Source of the DNA: Gari tellinella
Lineage: Eukaryota > Mollusca > Bivalvia > Cardiida > Psammobiidae
Assembly: GCA_922989275.2 (NCBI GenBank)
Contig: OV277869.1
Span: forward strand, 20,904,189 to 20,968,188
DNA: 64,000 bases
Reading direction: 5' to 3'
Under the pieces are notes generated by a model. That model searched no databases. It was not told the DNA's origin and worked only from the letters and a program-made list of their open reading frames with translations. The position numbers and the translations under genes were made by a program. Below, one piece after another: positions 9,942 through 21,677 of the stretch (its first letter is position 1; each line of letters opens with the position of its first letter).

Positions 9942-12819
9942 AGCTCACCTGAGCCAAAGGCTCAGGATGAGCTATTGTGATCGCTCTTCGTCCGTCGTCC
10001 ACCGTCCGTCTGCCGTCGTCCGTCCACATTTTCAAACAACATCTCCTCAGAAACCACTAACCCGATTTCAACCAAACTTTGTCAGAAGCATCAGTGACAA
10101 CGGGGAACGAAATCTTGTTCAAAGATTTTGGCTAGAGTTATTCCCCTTGCTGTGGGACCAGGTTTTCTAACATGACCGTATAGACAACTTTTAATGCATA
10201 AGAAAATCTTAAAAAATCTTCTTCTCAGAAACCCAAAGGCCCAGACCTTTGATATTTGGTATGTATCATAACCTTGTGATTTTCTAGCAAGATTGTTCAA
10301 ATTTTGACCCTGGGGCCAAAAATGGCCCCGCCCTGGGGCTTATCAGTTTTTCTTAGGAAAACCTTTAAAAATCTACTTCTCAGAAACCGTTTGGCCTAGA
10401 TCATTAATATTTGACATGTAGCTTTGCCTTATGGTCCTCTACCAAGATTGTTCAAATTATGACCAAAAATTGGCCCCGCCCCGGGGCTTATCAGTTTTAC
10501 ATAGACTTATATAGGAAAATCTAGACTTATATAGGAAAACCTTTACAAATCTTTTTCTCTGAAACTGTATGGCCCAGATCTTTAATATTTGACATATAGC
10601 TTTTCCTTGTGGTCCTCTACAAAGATTGTTCAAATTTTGACCCTTGGGCCAAAATGACCCCGCCCTGGGACTTATCAGTTTTTCTTAGGAAAACCTTTAA
10701 AAATCTTCTTCTCAGAAACCGTATGGCCTAGATCATTAATATTTGACATGTAGCTTTGCCTTATGGTCCTCTACCAAGATTGTTCAAATTATGACCCCCG
10801 GGTCAAAAATGGCCCCACCCCCGGGGCTTATCAGTTTTATATAGACTTATATAGGAAAACCTTTAAAAATGTTCTTCTCTAAAACTATAAGGCCCAGATC
10901 TTTAATATTTGACATGTAGCTTTGCCTTGTGGTCGTCTACCAAGATTGTTCAAATTATGACCCCCGGGCCAAAAAAGGCCCGCCCTCGGGCTTATCAGTT
11001 TTTTAGCTCACCTGAGCCAAAGGCTCAAGGTGAGCTATTGGGATGGCCCTGTGTCCGTCGTCGTCCGTCGTTAGTCGTCCGTCGTCGTTAACAATTGCTT
11101 CAAATGACATCTCCTCCTATACCACTTGACAGAATTCAACCAAACTTTACAGAAATGTTCCTTGGGTCAAGCTCTTTCAAATTTGTTCAAAGAATTAAAA
11201 ACAATGCAGAACTCTGGTTGCCATGGCAACCAAAGTGAAAAAATAAGGAAATCTTAAAAAATCTTCTTGTCAAAAACTGGAAGGGCCAGAGCTTAGATAT
11301 TTGGCACATAGCATCATCTACTGGTCCTCTATCAAGTTTGTTCAAATTATGCCCCTGGGGTCAAAATTGGCCCCGCCCCGGGGGTCACAGATTTACAAAG
11401 AGTTATATAGCGAAATTTTCAAACGTCTTCTTCTCTGAAACTAATGTGGCCAGAGCATTGATATTTGGCGTGGTGACACTTCTAGATGTCCTATACCAAA
11501 ATTGTTCAAATGGTTCTGGCCGGTTGCATAACTAGGTCACAGGAGCTAAAAATAGACTTTTTTCATTGAAAACTTAAAAAATCTTCTTGTCTGAAACTAC
11601 AAGGGCCAGAGCTTAGATATTTGGCACATAGAATCGCCTACAGGTCCTCTATCTAGTTTGTTCAAATTATGCCCCTGGGGTCGAAATTGGCCCCGCCCCG
11701 GGGGTCACAGTTTTACATAGAGTTATATAGTGAAATTTTCAAATGTCTTCTTCTCTGAAACTAATATGGCCAGAGCTTTGATATTTGGCATGGTGACACT
11801 TCTCGCTGTCCTATACCAAAATTGTTCAAATGGTTCTGGTTGGTTGCATAACTAGGTCACAGGAGCTAAAAATAGATTTTTTTCAATTATAACTTAAAAA
11901 AATCTTCTTTTCTGAAACTACAAGGGCCAGAGCTTAGATATTTGGCACATATCATCGCCTACAGGTCCTCTATCAAGTTTGTTCAAATTATGCACCTGGG
12001 GTCAAAATTGGCCCGGCCCTGGGGTCATAGTTTTACATAGAGTTATATATAGAAAATTTCAAACGTCTTCTTCTCTGACACTAATATGGCCAGAGCTTTT
12101 ATATTCGGTATGGTGACACTTTTAAATATACTTTACATAATTTGTTCAAATTGTTCCGGTCTGTTGCATATCTAGGTCAGTCCTTGACCTAAATTATTAT
12201 CTCCATTTTTTCAGCTATTTTCTCAGGTGAGCGAAATATGTCCCATGGGGCTCTTGTCATAGGAAAACCTTTAAAAATCTTCTTCTCTGAAACCTTAAGG
12301 CCCAGTTCATTTATATTTGACATGTAGCTTTGCCTTATAGTCCTCTACCAAAGTTGTTCAAATTATGACCCCCGGGTCAAAATTGGCCCCGCCCTGGGGC
12401 TTATCAGTTTAACATGGACTTATATAGGAAAACCTTTACAAATCTTCTTCTCTGAAACTGTAAGGCCCAGATCTTTAATATTTGACATATAGCTTTGCCT
12501 TGTGGTCCTCTACCAAGATTGTTCAATTTATGATCCCCAGGCCAAAAATGGCCCCGCCCTCTGGCTTATTAGTTTTTCATAGGAAAACCTTTAAAAATCT
12601 TCTTCTCTGAAACTGTAAGGCCCAGATCATTTATATTTGTCATGTAGCTTTGCCCTATGGCCCTCTACCAAGATTGTTCAAATTATGACCCCTGGATCAA
12701 ATTTGGCCCCGCCCCGGGGCTTATCAGTTATATCAGCTATATCAAAATGTTGTCTTGCCCAGTCAGCTTCTATGGTACAATGTCTCAGGTGAGCGAAATG
12801 TGGCCCTCTGGGCCTCTTG
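9942..12819 (+). mobile_element. Helentron-like element with ~170-bp tandem core
   Basis: Starts AGCTCACCTGAGCCAAAGG, with its 5' hairpin and CCGTCGTCCACCGTCCGTC, and ends CAGGTGAGCGAAATGTGG with hairpin GGCCCTCTGGGCC and CTCTTG before T. The core consists of degenerate units near 170 bp (GAAACTGTAAGGCCCAGATC, TTGTTCAAATTATGACCCC, GGCCCCGCCC, CTTATCAGTTTT). It is interrupted by another family member at 11005-12256. Reading frames inside are repeat artefacts. Confidence 0.8.
11005..12256 (+). mobile_element. Nested helentron-like element
   Basis: A complete family member inside the previous one: AGCTCACCTGAGCCAAAGG ... CAGGTGAGCGAAATATGTCCCATGGGGCTCTTG. Host sequence on both sides (CTTATCAGTTTT and CATAGGAAAACC) is contiguous in sister core units near 10330, 10675 and 12567 as CAGTTTTTCATAGG-like sequence. 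The insertion therefore lies between two Ts and adds no duplication. The core has 240-290 bp units with GGCCAGAGCTT and GCCCCTGGGGTCAAAATTGG. Confidence 0.85.
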
Positions 12820-13388
12820 TTTATTTTAAACAAGTTCAGCTTTGTACCTACATGAGCCGATCAGATCATTTTTTACGAACTCACATGCAAAGTTTGAGTA
12901 ATATCGGGACCGTGAGTAGGGAGATATCCTAAATAAGTAGTTTTTTCCTATAGTAAACTTGGGATCAGCTGTGTTTGCAAATGGCCGCTGTGTGTTTTAA
13001 TATTCTTTTTAACAACACCTTCAAAATAGCGATGTTAAAATCTATTTTTATCTTAATTTCACATTTAGATTACCATTCATGGATTGACAATATCATTTAT
13101 ATGTTTTATTTTAATAGGCCTTCTCCACCCCTGTAAAAATAGACTGTCCCACAACGTCACACACTATTCACAAAGTCAGCCATTTTGTAAACAACTGAGG
13201 CCTATTTCACTATGGGGAAAATACATTTTTCACGATCATTTTTCATTCACAGCCTGGATAAATCTGACACTTTACATGTGAGTTCGTAAAAAACAATCTG
13301 ATTGTCTCGTGCAGGTACAAAGCTGATATTGTTTGAAACAAAAAAATCTCAATAAAAATTGAGTGACAGAGCTGAGTGAAAAGGACAG

Positions 13389-13972
13389 TAGTGTTTGTTC
13401 TTGTGTTGGACAATGAGCACTTTCGGTAGTTAAATAAACTCAGCCAAACCTCTCTATTACAACCTCTAAATGAGCTAAATATTACATTTTTTGGACAGGT
13501 GGTTGCTTAAAGCAAGAAAAACATAAAGCAGAAAGCTTCCTGCTTTAGATTGCTGTCACCTGTCTAAAACACCATTTTGAGTAGTGTTAATAGCGAGGTT
13601 ACACTGTTCATGTATGTGAGAGCATAATACCCTTTCACTGCCTGGTCTTTACTGCAATATGCATTTGTAAACAGTTTGGACCCTGACCATTTGCTATGTT
13701 GTTACTAGGCATCTGATCAGGATCCAATCTGTTTGACACTCATTTGATGTTTCTTCAGTCTAATTAATAATTTAGAATCTTTAGCATTTACAGTAGTGAA
13801 GACATTCCTCTTTAGCAATAAACCAGATCAGATGTCAGGTAACGGGTCGTCTGATCAGGCTCTAACTTATTATGCCACTCAGATTGAATTAAATGGCGAG
13901 AATTTCAAAACATTGCATTAAAGCAGGAAAGAATAAGGTTTTCTTCACTGTACAGGATATAGCAATTTTTTT
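13389..13972. other. Intergenic; palindromes
   Basis: A small inverted repeat (GCTTAAAGCAAG...CTGCTTTAGATTGC) is at about 13500-13560. AAACAGTTTGGACCC-class palindromes are at 13667-13735 and about 13805-13878. No gene. Confidence 0.45.
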
Positions 13973-14576
13973 ATGCCCCTGGCATCTGTAGATGTGGAGG
14001 CATATAGTGATTGTTCTGACCACCCACCCTTACAGGAGCCACCTTAAGGGGTCCTAACCTGACCGTTTTGGGTCCTTTACCTGGCAAGTTAGTGATTTGG
14101 GGGCTGAAAGAGAGTGTTGTGCATGTGGTGTTAGTTTAGGGTTAGGGTTTTAATAGCATCTAACCCCACAAAACCATCTCCTAAGAACCAACATCCTTCC
14201 ATCCGTCCAAAACAGATTAGCTAGATTGTACCATTTCGTCTAGCGTCAACATTCCTTACTCAAATACTTAGATACTTAAACAGTTGTTGCCTTGGACCAC
14301 TCTTAATCCACCAATATCACCAAACCATGATTTTGACCTTGACCTTATAAATGGGCTATTTTTTAATTAACTAGATTTTGCCGTTTGTTCTAGTGTCAAC
14401 ACAACTGACTACAATGCTTTGATAGTTTAAACAATTGTTGCCTTGGACCACTACCAATCCACCCAAATTACCCAACCTCAATTTGACCTTGACCTAAATT
14501 GGACTTAGAAAAGATTCAGAACATATTGTCACAGATGCCACCGGGGGCGTAAGTGTTTATTGAACACACAGTCTTG
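13973..14576 (+). mobile_element. Helentron-like repeat, family G
   Basis: Starts after T7 with ATGCCCCTGGCATCTG and ends with the inverted partner CAGATGCCACCGGGGGCGT, then the hairpin GTGTT-TATTG-AACAC and AGTCTTG before TTT. It has subterminal inverted repeats, a 3' hairpin and a CTTG|T end, as in the AGCTCACC family. It carries a CTTACAGGAGC module (about 14028-14215) also present in the element at 30744-31303. Confidence 0.6.
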
Positions 14577-14659
14577 TTTGTAAATAGTATCCAGGCAGTG
14601 AAAGAGCTAATACAGTGGACTGGGTAATGAGATAACTAAGTCATTTTAATATATATACA

Positions 14660-16500
14660 TGTATATATGTAGTTATGTTAGATACCTTACTAGGTACCTT
14701 GCCATGTTAAATAGAATGTCATGATAACATGACAATTGTCATCCCATATATCATTGAGTACCTTGACAATGCTGTTGAGTAACTTGACAAATGATGTCAG
14801 GTACTAACAAGTAACTTGTCCTGTAAAATCAAATATTGTCTTGGTAACAGATGGGCTGTAAAATACCATTCATTCATTGAGTACCTTGACAATGCTATTG
14901 AGTAACTTGACAAATGATGTCAGGTACTTACTAGGTAACTAGCCATGTGAAATCAAATAATGTCTTGGTAATGGATGGATCGTAAAATACCATTCATTCA
15001 TTGACGACCTTGACAATGCTATTTGATTAACTTGACAAATAATGTCAGGTACTTACTAAGTAACTTGTCCTGTAAAATCAAATATTGTCTTGGTAACCGA
15101 TGGGCTGTAAAATACAGTAAACCTCGCTTATAACGAACACCTTGGGACCTCAAAAAAGTGTTCGCTATAACCGAAGTTTGTTATAACCGTATAGCGAACT
15201 AGTATGATAAAGGGGAGGTTAGTATAACGAACTGATCGGACTTATAACAAACACAAGACATGTACATGTACTTGTGTATATGTTTAAACCATTTTGTTTA
15301 CATGAAACATTATAAATTTAGCAAACAAGAATATTTATCTTTTAACGAAATAGTATTTCAGTAATTTTGCAAGTTTGTTTACCTTCAACATGACAGCTCG
15401 TGCGGAGGTAGTCTTATGTTCATTGTTTATCAGACAAAACTTTCACGACTGGTCACCATTTGCATCCATGCCTAAGTTTTATGTCAGGCTAAAAATTAAT
15501 TCACTTTCGGAAAAAACCTAACTTGCAGGTGACTGAGATACCTAAAACGAGGCTCTAACATTTCCGCATTACGGGGCAACAAATAATTTATACATGTATT
15601 ACTCTTGACAAAACAATATTTTTATCAATCATTCAACCACTTTACTCGGGGGAACAAACACAGAGATCAATTGTAGACTTATTCAATCCGTTTATGGCTT
15701 AATGTTGACTTTGTTAACAATTTGGAATCAGACCAGACGCTGCACAATGCGGTGTGTGGTCAGGATTCAAACTGTTTGACACTCATATCTTAAGTCATTC
15801 CAACATAATAATTGTCTGTTAATATCGCTCACACCTACACACAAAGCATGAAGACGATCGCTGACAAACATTTTCCCTTTGAGGTAATTATCGATCGATA
15901 ATTACTCGGCGACATACAGTTGAAACACTCAAAATCGACGGTACGCTATAACCGTTGATATTTTAATGAAATTTGATGAATCGGGACCGGAAAATGGTGT
16001 ACGCTATAGCCGAGTTTTCGTTATAACCGAGTATGCTATAACCGTATTATTTTATATAGAACAAAGAAGGGTAAGATTCGGGGGTTTTAAAACTGTTCCT
16101 TATAACCGAGTGTACGTTATAACCGAGGTCGTTATAAGTGAGGTTTACTGTACCATTCATTCATTGAGTACCATGACAATGCTATTGAGTAACTTGACAA
16201 ATTATGTCAGGTACTTACTAGGTAACTAGCCATGTTTAATAGAATGTCATGATAACATGACACTTGCCATCCCATATATTATTGAATACCTTGACAATGC
16301 GGTACCATGACAATGCTATTGAGTAATTTGACATATATTGTCAGGTACCGTACTTACTAGGTAACTTGCCATGTGAAATCAAATGTTGTCATTGTAACTT
16401 TACAACTGCCCTCAGATATGTTATTGAGTAATTTGATATTTGTCATTAGATATGTTGCATGGTAACTTGCAATGTGGAATCAAATACATTTTAAAACTTG
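14660..16500 (+). repeat. ~120-bp minisatellite, interrupted
   Basis: Degenerate tandem units contain ACCTTGACAATGCTATTGAG, AACTTGACAAATGATGTCAG and CCATTCATTCATTGAGTACC, with about four units before and three after a pogo-like insertion at 15115-16150. No reading frame is conserved. Confidence 0.7.
15115..16150. mobile_element. Pogo/Tigger-like non-autonomous element
   Basis: Inverted ends are CAGTAAACCTCGCTTATAAC and the complement GTTATAAGTGAGGTTTACTG, flanked by TA on both sides (15113-15114, 16151-16152). Internal repeats of TATAACCGA extend the terminal regions. Known pogo-family ends start CAGT and often continue with a similar CCTCG/TATAACG motif. The host minisatellite reads straight through if one TA is removed (GTAAAATACCATTCATTC). 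No transposase frame was found. A small palindrome lies inside at about 15716-15783. Confidence 0.8.
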
Positions 16501-16531
16501 ATAACTGCAAATGATTCAAGAGTCCATGCTC

Positions 16532-16676
16532 ATAAAGCGATTGAGTTAGTCATAAATGATTCTCAAGCTTTTGACATTGTTCACAAGCTTCAGATTGGTC
16601 AGGTTTGAGCAGAATGTTTAGATCTGACCAATCTAAAGCTTGTGAACAATGTCAGACTCAACTTAAAGGCTTTATA
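16532..16676. mobile_element. Hairpin MITE with 30-bp stem
   Basis: TGACATTGTTCACAAGCTTC (16571 on) pairs with AAGCTTGTGAACAATGTCA (16638-16656); the full stem is about 30 bp with one mismatch around a 21-bp loop. Outer ATAAAGC and GCTTTAT form the ends. No target duplication was established. Confidence 0.5.
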
Positions 16677-16964
16677 AGCACAGGGCAATTTGATCCATTC
16701 ACTATAAGAGTTAACCTGCATTTAATTTTCCAGATAGTTAGGTTTTGTTTTACCAATCAGATGATATCACAATAAGCTTGTTGCAAAATATTGCCAAAAT
16801 AAGGAGATAAATACAAGAGGAGTAAACATTCCATGTGAAAAATACTGGAGATAAAAACGATATCAGATGTTCAATGGTAAAAGATGAGAAATCAGTATAT
16901 AGTGCAACTGCAGCAAAACTATATCAGCTATTATAACCATTCAAAAAAGACTTGTTGAAAGTGT

Positions 16965-17145
16965 TATCCCTTTACTCCATACACATTTTTTATTCCTTTA
17001 AAATTCATTCCTTAATTTAATTCATACCTTAAAGAAAAAAGTTCCAATTTATATAGTCATGAATATGATACAAAAAATATTTTCTATATCCTGACCGATG
17101 ATAGCTTAAAACAGGCTTAAGGCACATTCTGCTATACTTTCAACC
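16965..17145 (-). mobile_element. Degenerate M1 fragment
   Basis: Contains TCCCTTTACTCCATA, TTCCAATTTATATAGTCATG and GCACATTCTGCTATACTTTC in reversed order. Most of the left palindrome arm is missing. A 28-bp tandem duplication follows at about 17300-17357. Confidence 0.5.
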
Positions 17146-17652
17146 TGAAATGTCTGCTCAAGCAATTATATCTGTCCAAACAGAGAGTTGTTGGAATATT
17201 TTCAGTCGTTGAGATGCTGGAAATTAAATTACTACACATCTCTACTCCTACTGGTGTTCTATTGCACGATCATAGACTGGTATTCATTTAATTTATCTTA
17301 AATTATAAATGTCTTAGGAAGATATAGACTTATAAATGTCTTAGGAAGATATAGACTGTACTTTCAACCTGAGTTGACAAGCAGTCTGTCACACTGAAAA
17401 CAAGCTATCTTTTGAATGGCCATAATTACAGCAGAATTTAACTGTACATAAAAAGATAACTATGGTCTGTTTGTAGTTAGTTTAGACTTTTGTTCAGTTT
17501 GAACAAGAAAACACTTTGAACACGCTCATTGTACAAGATGTTCACATAATTTGCAATGCACAACAAAAGTTAAAAAAAAAACCTCTAGCTTTGTGTATTA
17601 ATACTCTCCTGCATAAAGCATTTACCTGTCTTTAGAGCCTCTGTTATGGTTA

Positions 17653-17974
17653 TTAACACAGTCACCCATTGCTTGTATCTAGTTTTGCAGACAACTGGTC
17701 ACATTAAGCAGGTTGAAAGTAAAGCAAAATGCTCCTTATGGAACCTTCTGCTTTACTTCTAGCCTGTTTTAAGCTACCATCCCTAGAATATATATACTAC
17801 TTCTTCAGGTGCATATTCATGTTTGTATAAAATGGAACTATTTTCATCAGTGGAAGAATAAATTTAAGGTATAAAAGGCCATATTTTTAGCTCACCAGAG
17901 CATACAGTGGAACTTTGTACTCTGGTGAGTGCCTTAGAGCCCATTGGGTTCTTGTTGTTGGAGAAATGGGTTAA
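17653..17974 (+). mobile_element. M1 MITE, split by a 66-bp element
   Basis: Bounded by TTAA, with the palindromic core intact enough to recognise (AAGCAGGTTGAAAGTAAAGC). The right end is separated from the body by the tiny helentron-like element at 17889-17954. Confidence 0.7.
17889..17954 (+). mobile_element. 66-bp minimal helentron-like copy
   Basis: AGCTCACCAGAGCATACAGT ... ACTCTGGTGAGTGCC then GAGCCCATTGGGTTCTTG before T. It retains just the left hairpin and the right end, with no core. Removing it restores an M1 right end. Confidence 0.65.
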
Positions 17975-18469
17975 CTTTAGTGTGAAACAACAAGCTTTGA
18001 TTCACTTTATGGAATGACTAGTATAGTAATATTGTAGTTGAATTTACAAATCGTCAATATGTGATAATTTAATAGTCACAAAAGCAAAGATTGTTCACAA
18101 AAATCTTGTTCAGTTGTAGACTGATGTAATATAGCCAGATATAAAATTCCTAAAAATTGGATCATCTGTATAATTGTTGTAACTAGACTATCCTAGAATT
18201 ATATCAATTGCTTTTATCACACAGAATTGTGTCCAAAAGGTGCAAACTGAATGGCAAAGACCCTTTAGACTCTATGAGGAGCAGTTTGATTAGGGTCTAC
18301 ACTGTTTGCTTACATCTGTTTGTCCCAGTACTACTTAGTGTTAGTACAGTAAACAACTTTTTTTTTTTTAAAGAGGAAGGCAGGAAGGCATAGGTAGTGT
18401 TAATTAAGGGGTTGATATATATATAAAGTCTAATCTCTCATAACCTGACGCCTTCTAACTAGAAGTCTC
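17975..18469. other. Intergenic, no gene seen
   Basis: A degenerate palindrome of the GTGTAGACCC type is near 18240-18310. No exon recognised. Confidence 0.4.
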
Positions 18470-18686
18470 TCAACCCAATACTCCATGAACACCTCTTTTT
18501 ATGCCTTTGATTATGAAGAAAATGGTTGCACTTTATCTAATCATGATATGTACCTAGCAGATGGTTGTCTGAAGCAGGCTGAAAGTAAAGCAGAATGTGC
18601 ATTAAGGCACATTCTTCTTTACCTTTAATCTGCTTTAAATAGTCACTTTTCAAAACTAGAAACTTGCTATGGGATAAGGGACTTAA
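18470..18686 (-). mobile_element. M1 MITE copy
   Basis: Reversed copy from TCAACCCAATACTCCATGAA to CTATGGGATAAGGGACTTAA, with core GAAAGTAAAGCAGAATGTGC and its complement. The left TTAA has decayed to TCAA. Confidence 0.65.
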
Positions 18687-18929
18687 ACCAAACTAGTATT
18701 TCTGTATCAGACATGCCTTTTACTAGGGTAACAATGGTGGGACAAAGAGGTATACCAGCCCATATACAGGTGTCTGCTGTATCAAACTGTATACTCAGTC
18801 TGGAAGGGTTTGGTTATCAGAGGACCTGCAGTACTGTAGTATTGATAATATTATAACAGCATGTAAATATTTTACTGTGTACATGCAAATCTGCTGTTAC
18901 AGTTGATCAGCAAGTCTGTAACAGTTTTT

Positions 18930-20612
18930 AGCTCACCTGGCACGTAGTGCCAAGGTGAGCTTTTAGGATCGCTGGATGTCCGTCGTCCGTCGTCTATCTG
19001 TCCGTCCGTCCGTCTGTTCACAATTGTTCGTTAACACTCTAGCAGGTTCAAATCTCATTAGATCTTAATGCGACTCGCAACCAGATGGTGCATTAAAAAT
19101 AATAATTTGTAAATATGTGTCAAACGCTTATATAAATGGTAAAGAATTAGTTTAGGATAAGAAATTCTGTTTAAAAAAATGTATTTCAATAAAAAAAAAT
19201 ATTGGTCTCTGGTGGGATTGGAACCCGGGGCCCGGCATTGGCGGACAGAAGGCAAAATAGGGGAAACCGCTTAGACCAATGGACCACGGAACTATCCGTT
19301 TATCTCGGATCGATTTAACGTATTTCAATGTGTAGCGATCGAAAGTGCATACAACTTCGTAATTCGGCTCGTGTTTATGTCTGAGCCCGTGTAGAGAAGC
19401 AACAACAACAACTATACCGTCTACTAGTCGGTATAGAAAAACGATGGAAAATATCTAAAAATCTAAGATTCTGTGACGATTCTTGAGACTTTTTTTGGAC
19501 TGATCATATTTTTTTAATGTCAGAAGCCAAATAATGCCACAAATTTGCTTTTATTTGAGTATTTTATTTTATTTTGACAAGTACACCATCCGGTTGCAAG
19601 TCCCTTTAATGAAACTTGGTCACAATGTTTGCCTCAATTAAATCTAGGTCAAGTTCGAATGTGGGTCATGTCCGGTCAAAAACTAGGTCACTAGGTCAAA
19701 TTATCGAAAAACTTTGTTAACACTCTAGAGGCTACAAAATTAATTGGATCTTCATGAAACTTCATCAATATGATTGCCTCAATAAAATCTAGGCCAAGTT
19801 CGAATGTGGGTCATGTCCGGTCAAAAACTAGGTCACTAGGTCAAATTATTGAAAAACCTTGTTAACAATCTAGAGACTACAAATTTCATTGGATCTTCAT
19901 GAAACTTAATCAAAATGTTTGCCTCAATAAAATCTAGGTCAAGTTCGAATGTTGGTCATGTCCGGTCAAAAACTAGGTCACTAGGTCAAATTATCGAAAA
20001 ACCTTAACACTCTAGAGGCTACAAATTTCATTGGATCTTCATGAAACTTCATCAATATGATTGCCTCAATGAAATCTAGGCCAAGTTCGAATGTGGGTCA
20101 TGTCCGGTCAAAAACTGGGTCACTAGGTCAAATCTTCGAAAAACCTTGTTAACACTCTAGAGACTACAACTTTCATTGGATCTTCATGAAACTTCATCAA
20201 AATGTTTGCCTCAATGAAATCTAGGTCAAGCTAAAATGTGGGTCATGTCCGGTCAAAAACTAGGTCACTAGGTCGAATCATCGAAAAACCTTATTAACAC
20301 TCTAGAGACTACAAATTTCATTTGATCTTCATAAAACTTGATGAAAAGGTTTGCCTCAATGAAATATAGGTCAAGTTCAAATGTGGCTTATGTCTTGTCA
20401 AAAACTAGGTCACTAGGTCAAATCATCGAAAAACCTCGTTAACACTCTAGAGACTACAAAATTCATTGAATCTTCATGAAACTTGAAAAAAATGTCTCGT
20501 TGAAATCGAGGTCAAGTTAGAATGAGGGTCATGCCAGGTCAAAAACTAGGTCACACAGTGTACATTGTTACATGATTACCAGGTGAGCGATTTAGGGCCA
20601 TAGTGGCCCTTG
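18930..20612 (+). mobile_element. Helentron-like element with 145-bp tandem core
   Basis: Starts AGCTCACCTGGCACGTAGTG plus CCGTCGTCCGTCGTC and ends CAGGTGAGCGATTTAGGGCCATAGTGGCCCTTG before T (hairpin GGGCC-ATAGT-GGCCC). The core has seven units near 145 bp with ACACTCTAGAGACTACAAA, GGATCTTCATGAAACTT and AACTAGGTCACTAGGTCAAA. A TTAA MITE (19069-19605) is inserted in the first unit. Confidence 0.8.
19069..19605 (-). mobile_element. TTAA MITE with tRNA-like core (copy a)
   Basis: The ends TGCGACTCGCAACCAGATGG and the complement of CCATCCGGTTGCAAGTCCCT are flanked by TTAA at 19065-19068 and 19606-19609. Sister core units of the host lack the insert, so TTAA was duplicated, as in piggyBac-type transposition. 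On the minus strand the interior has an A-box-like stretch and GGTTCCAATCCC, near the B-box consensus GGTTCGANTCC. Confidence 0.75.
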
Positions 20613-21242
20613 TTTGTATATTTTGAAAGGTAATATCTTGATAATGAAAGAATATCAGTTCTCATAGATACGGTATGGTACACTTCTGAAATATCTGTTC
20701 AATGGACATACACGTAGTAGTAAAACTGTTACACTAAAGTGCAGTTATTATAAACTCATGAAAAAGTCTGGGGTTTGTTTGTCAAAGACAAGTGGGTGCT
20801 TAAAGCAGGATGAAAATCTTGCTTTAAGCAGCCACATGTCAACAAAACTAGAAACAGACGATGTGGTAAAGGTACGATTCGTAAAATCGCACTTGAAAAA
20901 TGCAAATTTGGAAATCTTAGGATTTTTTATGTCAACTTATGGCAACCCTGAAAAGTTTGTTGATTTATTTCTGAGTTGCAACTAGTTTTTTGGAGCCTGA
21001 TTAGACGCCTGGTTATCTGATCTGACTCCAAACTGTTTGTAATGAACAAAATGTTGTCAGCATAAATGCAAGAGTACCATCCTCTCTACTATAATAAGGG
21101 CATGTTTGTTAGACAAGTGATCCGTAAATTCACAACTATGACTTGGTTCACTCATTTTGTATATATTGGTTCATTGGAATCCCGTCATTATACTAACACC
21201 TGCCTAGCAGGAATCAACAAGAGATCATCACTGCTGTAGTAA
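20613..21242. other. Intergenic, no gene seen
   Basis: A palindrome with TTTGGAGCCTGATTAGACGC and the partner GATCTGACTCCAAACTG is at about 20977-21042. The reading frame at 20758-20985 shows no family signature. Confidence 0.4.
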
Positions 21243-21677
21243 TTAACCCATTACCTCATGAATACTCCTCCAACAAAGACAGTACTTCCATTTTATACTG
21301 TCATGAATATGTATTCTCTTTATCCTAGCAGGTGGTAACTTAAAGCAAGCTAAACCCTTTACCCCATAGCCTGTTTCTAGTTTTAAGGACTACTTAAAGC
21401 AGGTTGAAAGTAATGCAGAATGCACCTTAAGGTGCATTCTGCTTTACTTTCAGCCTGCTTTAAGCTACCACCTGCTAGAATAAAGAAAATGTTCCTTCTG
21501 ATACATATTCATCACTGTTTAAATTGGAACTTTTTTCTTCAGCCTAGGATTAAACTGAATGCGCTAAAAGGCGCCTCTATGAGGTTAAGGGTTAAGGCAC
21601 ATTCTGCTTTACTTTCAATCTGCTTTAAGTGGTCACCTGTCTTCAAAACTAGAAACAGACTATCTGGTATTGGGTTA
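21243..21677 (-). mobile_element. M1 MITE hosting a second M1
   Basis: The outer copy runs from TTAACCCATTACCTCATGAA to TCTGGTATTGGGTTAA. Its palindrome is opened by an inner M1 at 21351-21595, and outer sequence resumes with TTAAGGCACATTCTGC, i.e. at the TTAA normally found at the centre of the palindrome. The left arm of the outer palindrome was lost. Confidence 0.7.
21351..21595 (+). mobile_element. Inner M1 MITE
   Basis: TAAACCCTTTACCCCATAGC ... AGGTTAAGGGTTAA. The core palindrome is nearly perfect (AAGTAATGCAGAATGCACC/GGTGCATTCTGCTTTACTT). Confidence 0.75.

Larger units (their letters stand above)
9893..13388. mobile_element. TA MITE with long inverted arms, split
   Basis: The left arm CTGTCCTTTTCACTCAGC and its complement at the right end are both flanked by TA (9891-9892 and 13389-13390), which suggests Tc1/mariner-type target duplication. 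The inverted arms continue for roughly 140 bp; the stretch near 12828-12890 mirrors 13271-13340. A helentron-like element (9942-12819) sits in the left arm. Without it the MITE is about 620 bp and non-coding. Confidence 0.75.

Noticed and set aside
9862..12932. Several 60-100 codon frames in the AGCTCACC elements
   Set aside because: They follow minisatellite units and are not conserved between copies.
14140..14165. Telomere-like GTTAGGGTTAGGGTT
   Set aside because: Only about two units, inside family G.
14660..16500. CRISPR-like array of repeats
   Set aside because: This is a eukaryotic context with long degenerate tandem units and no unique spacers.
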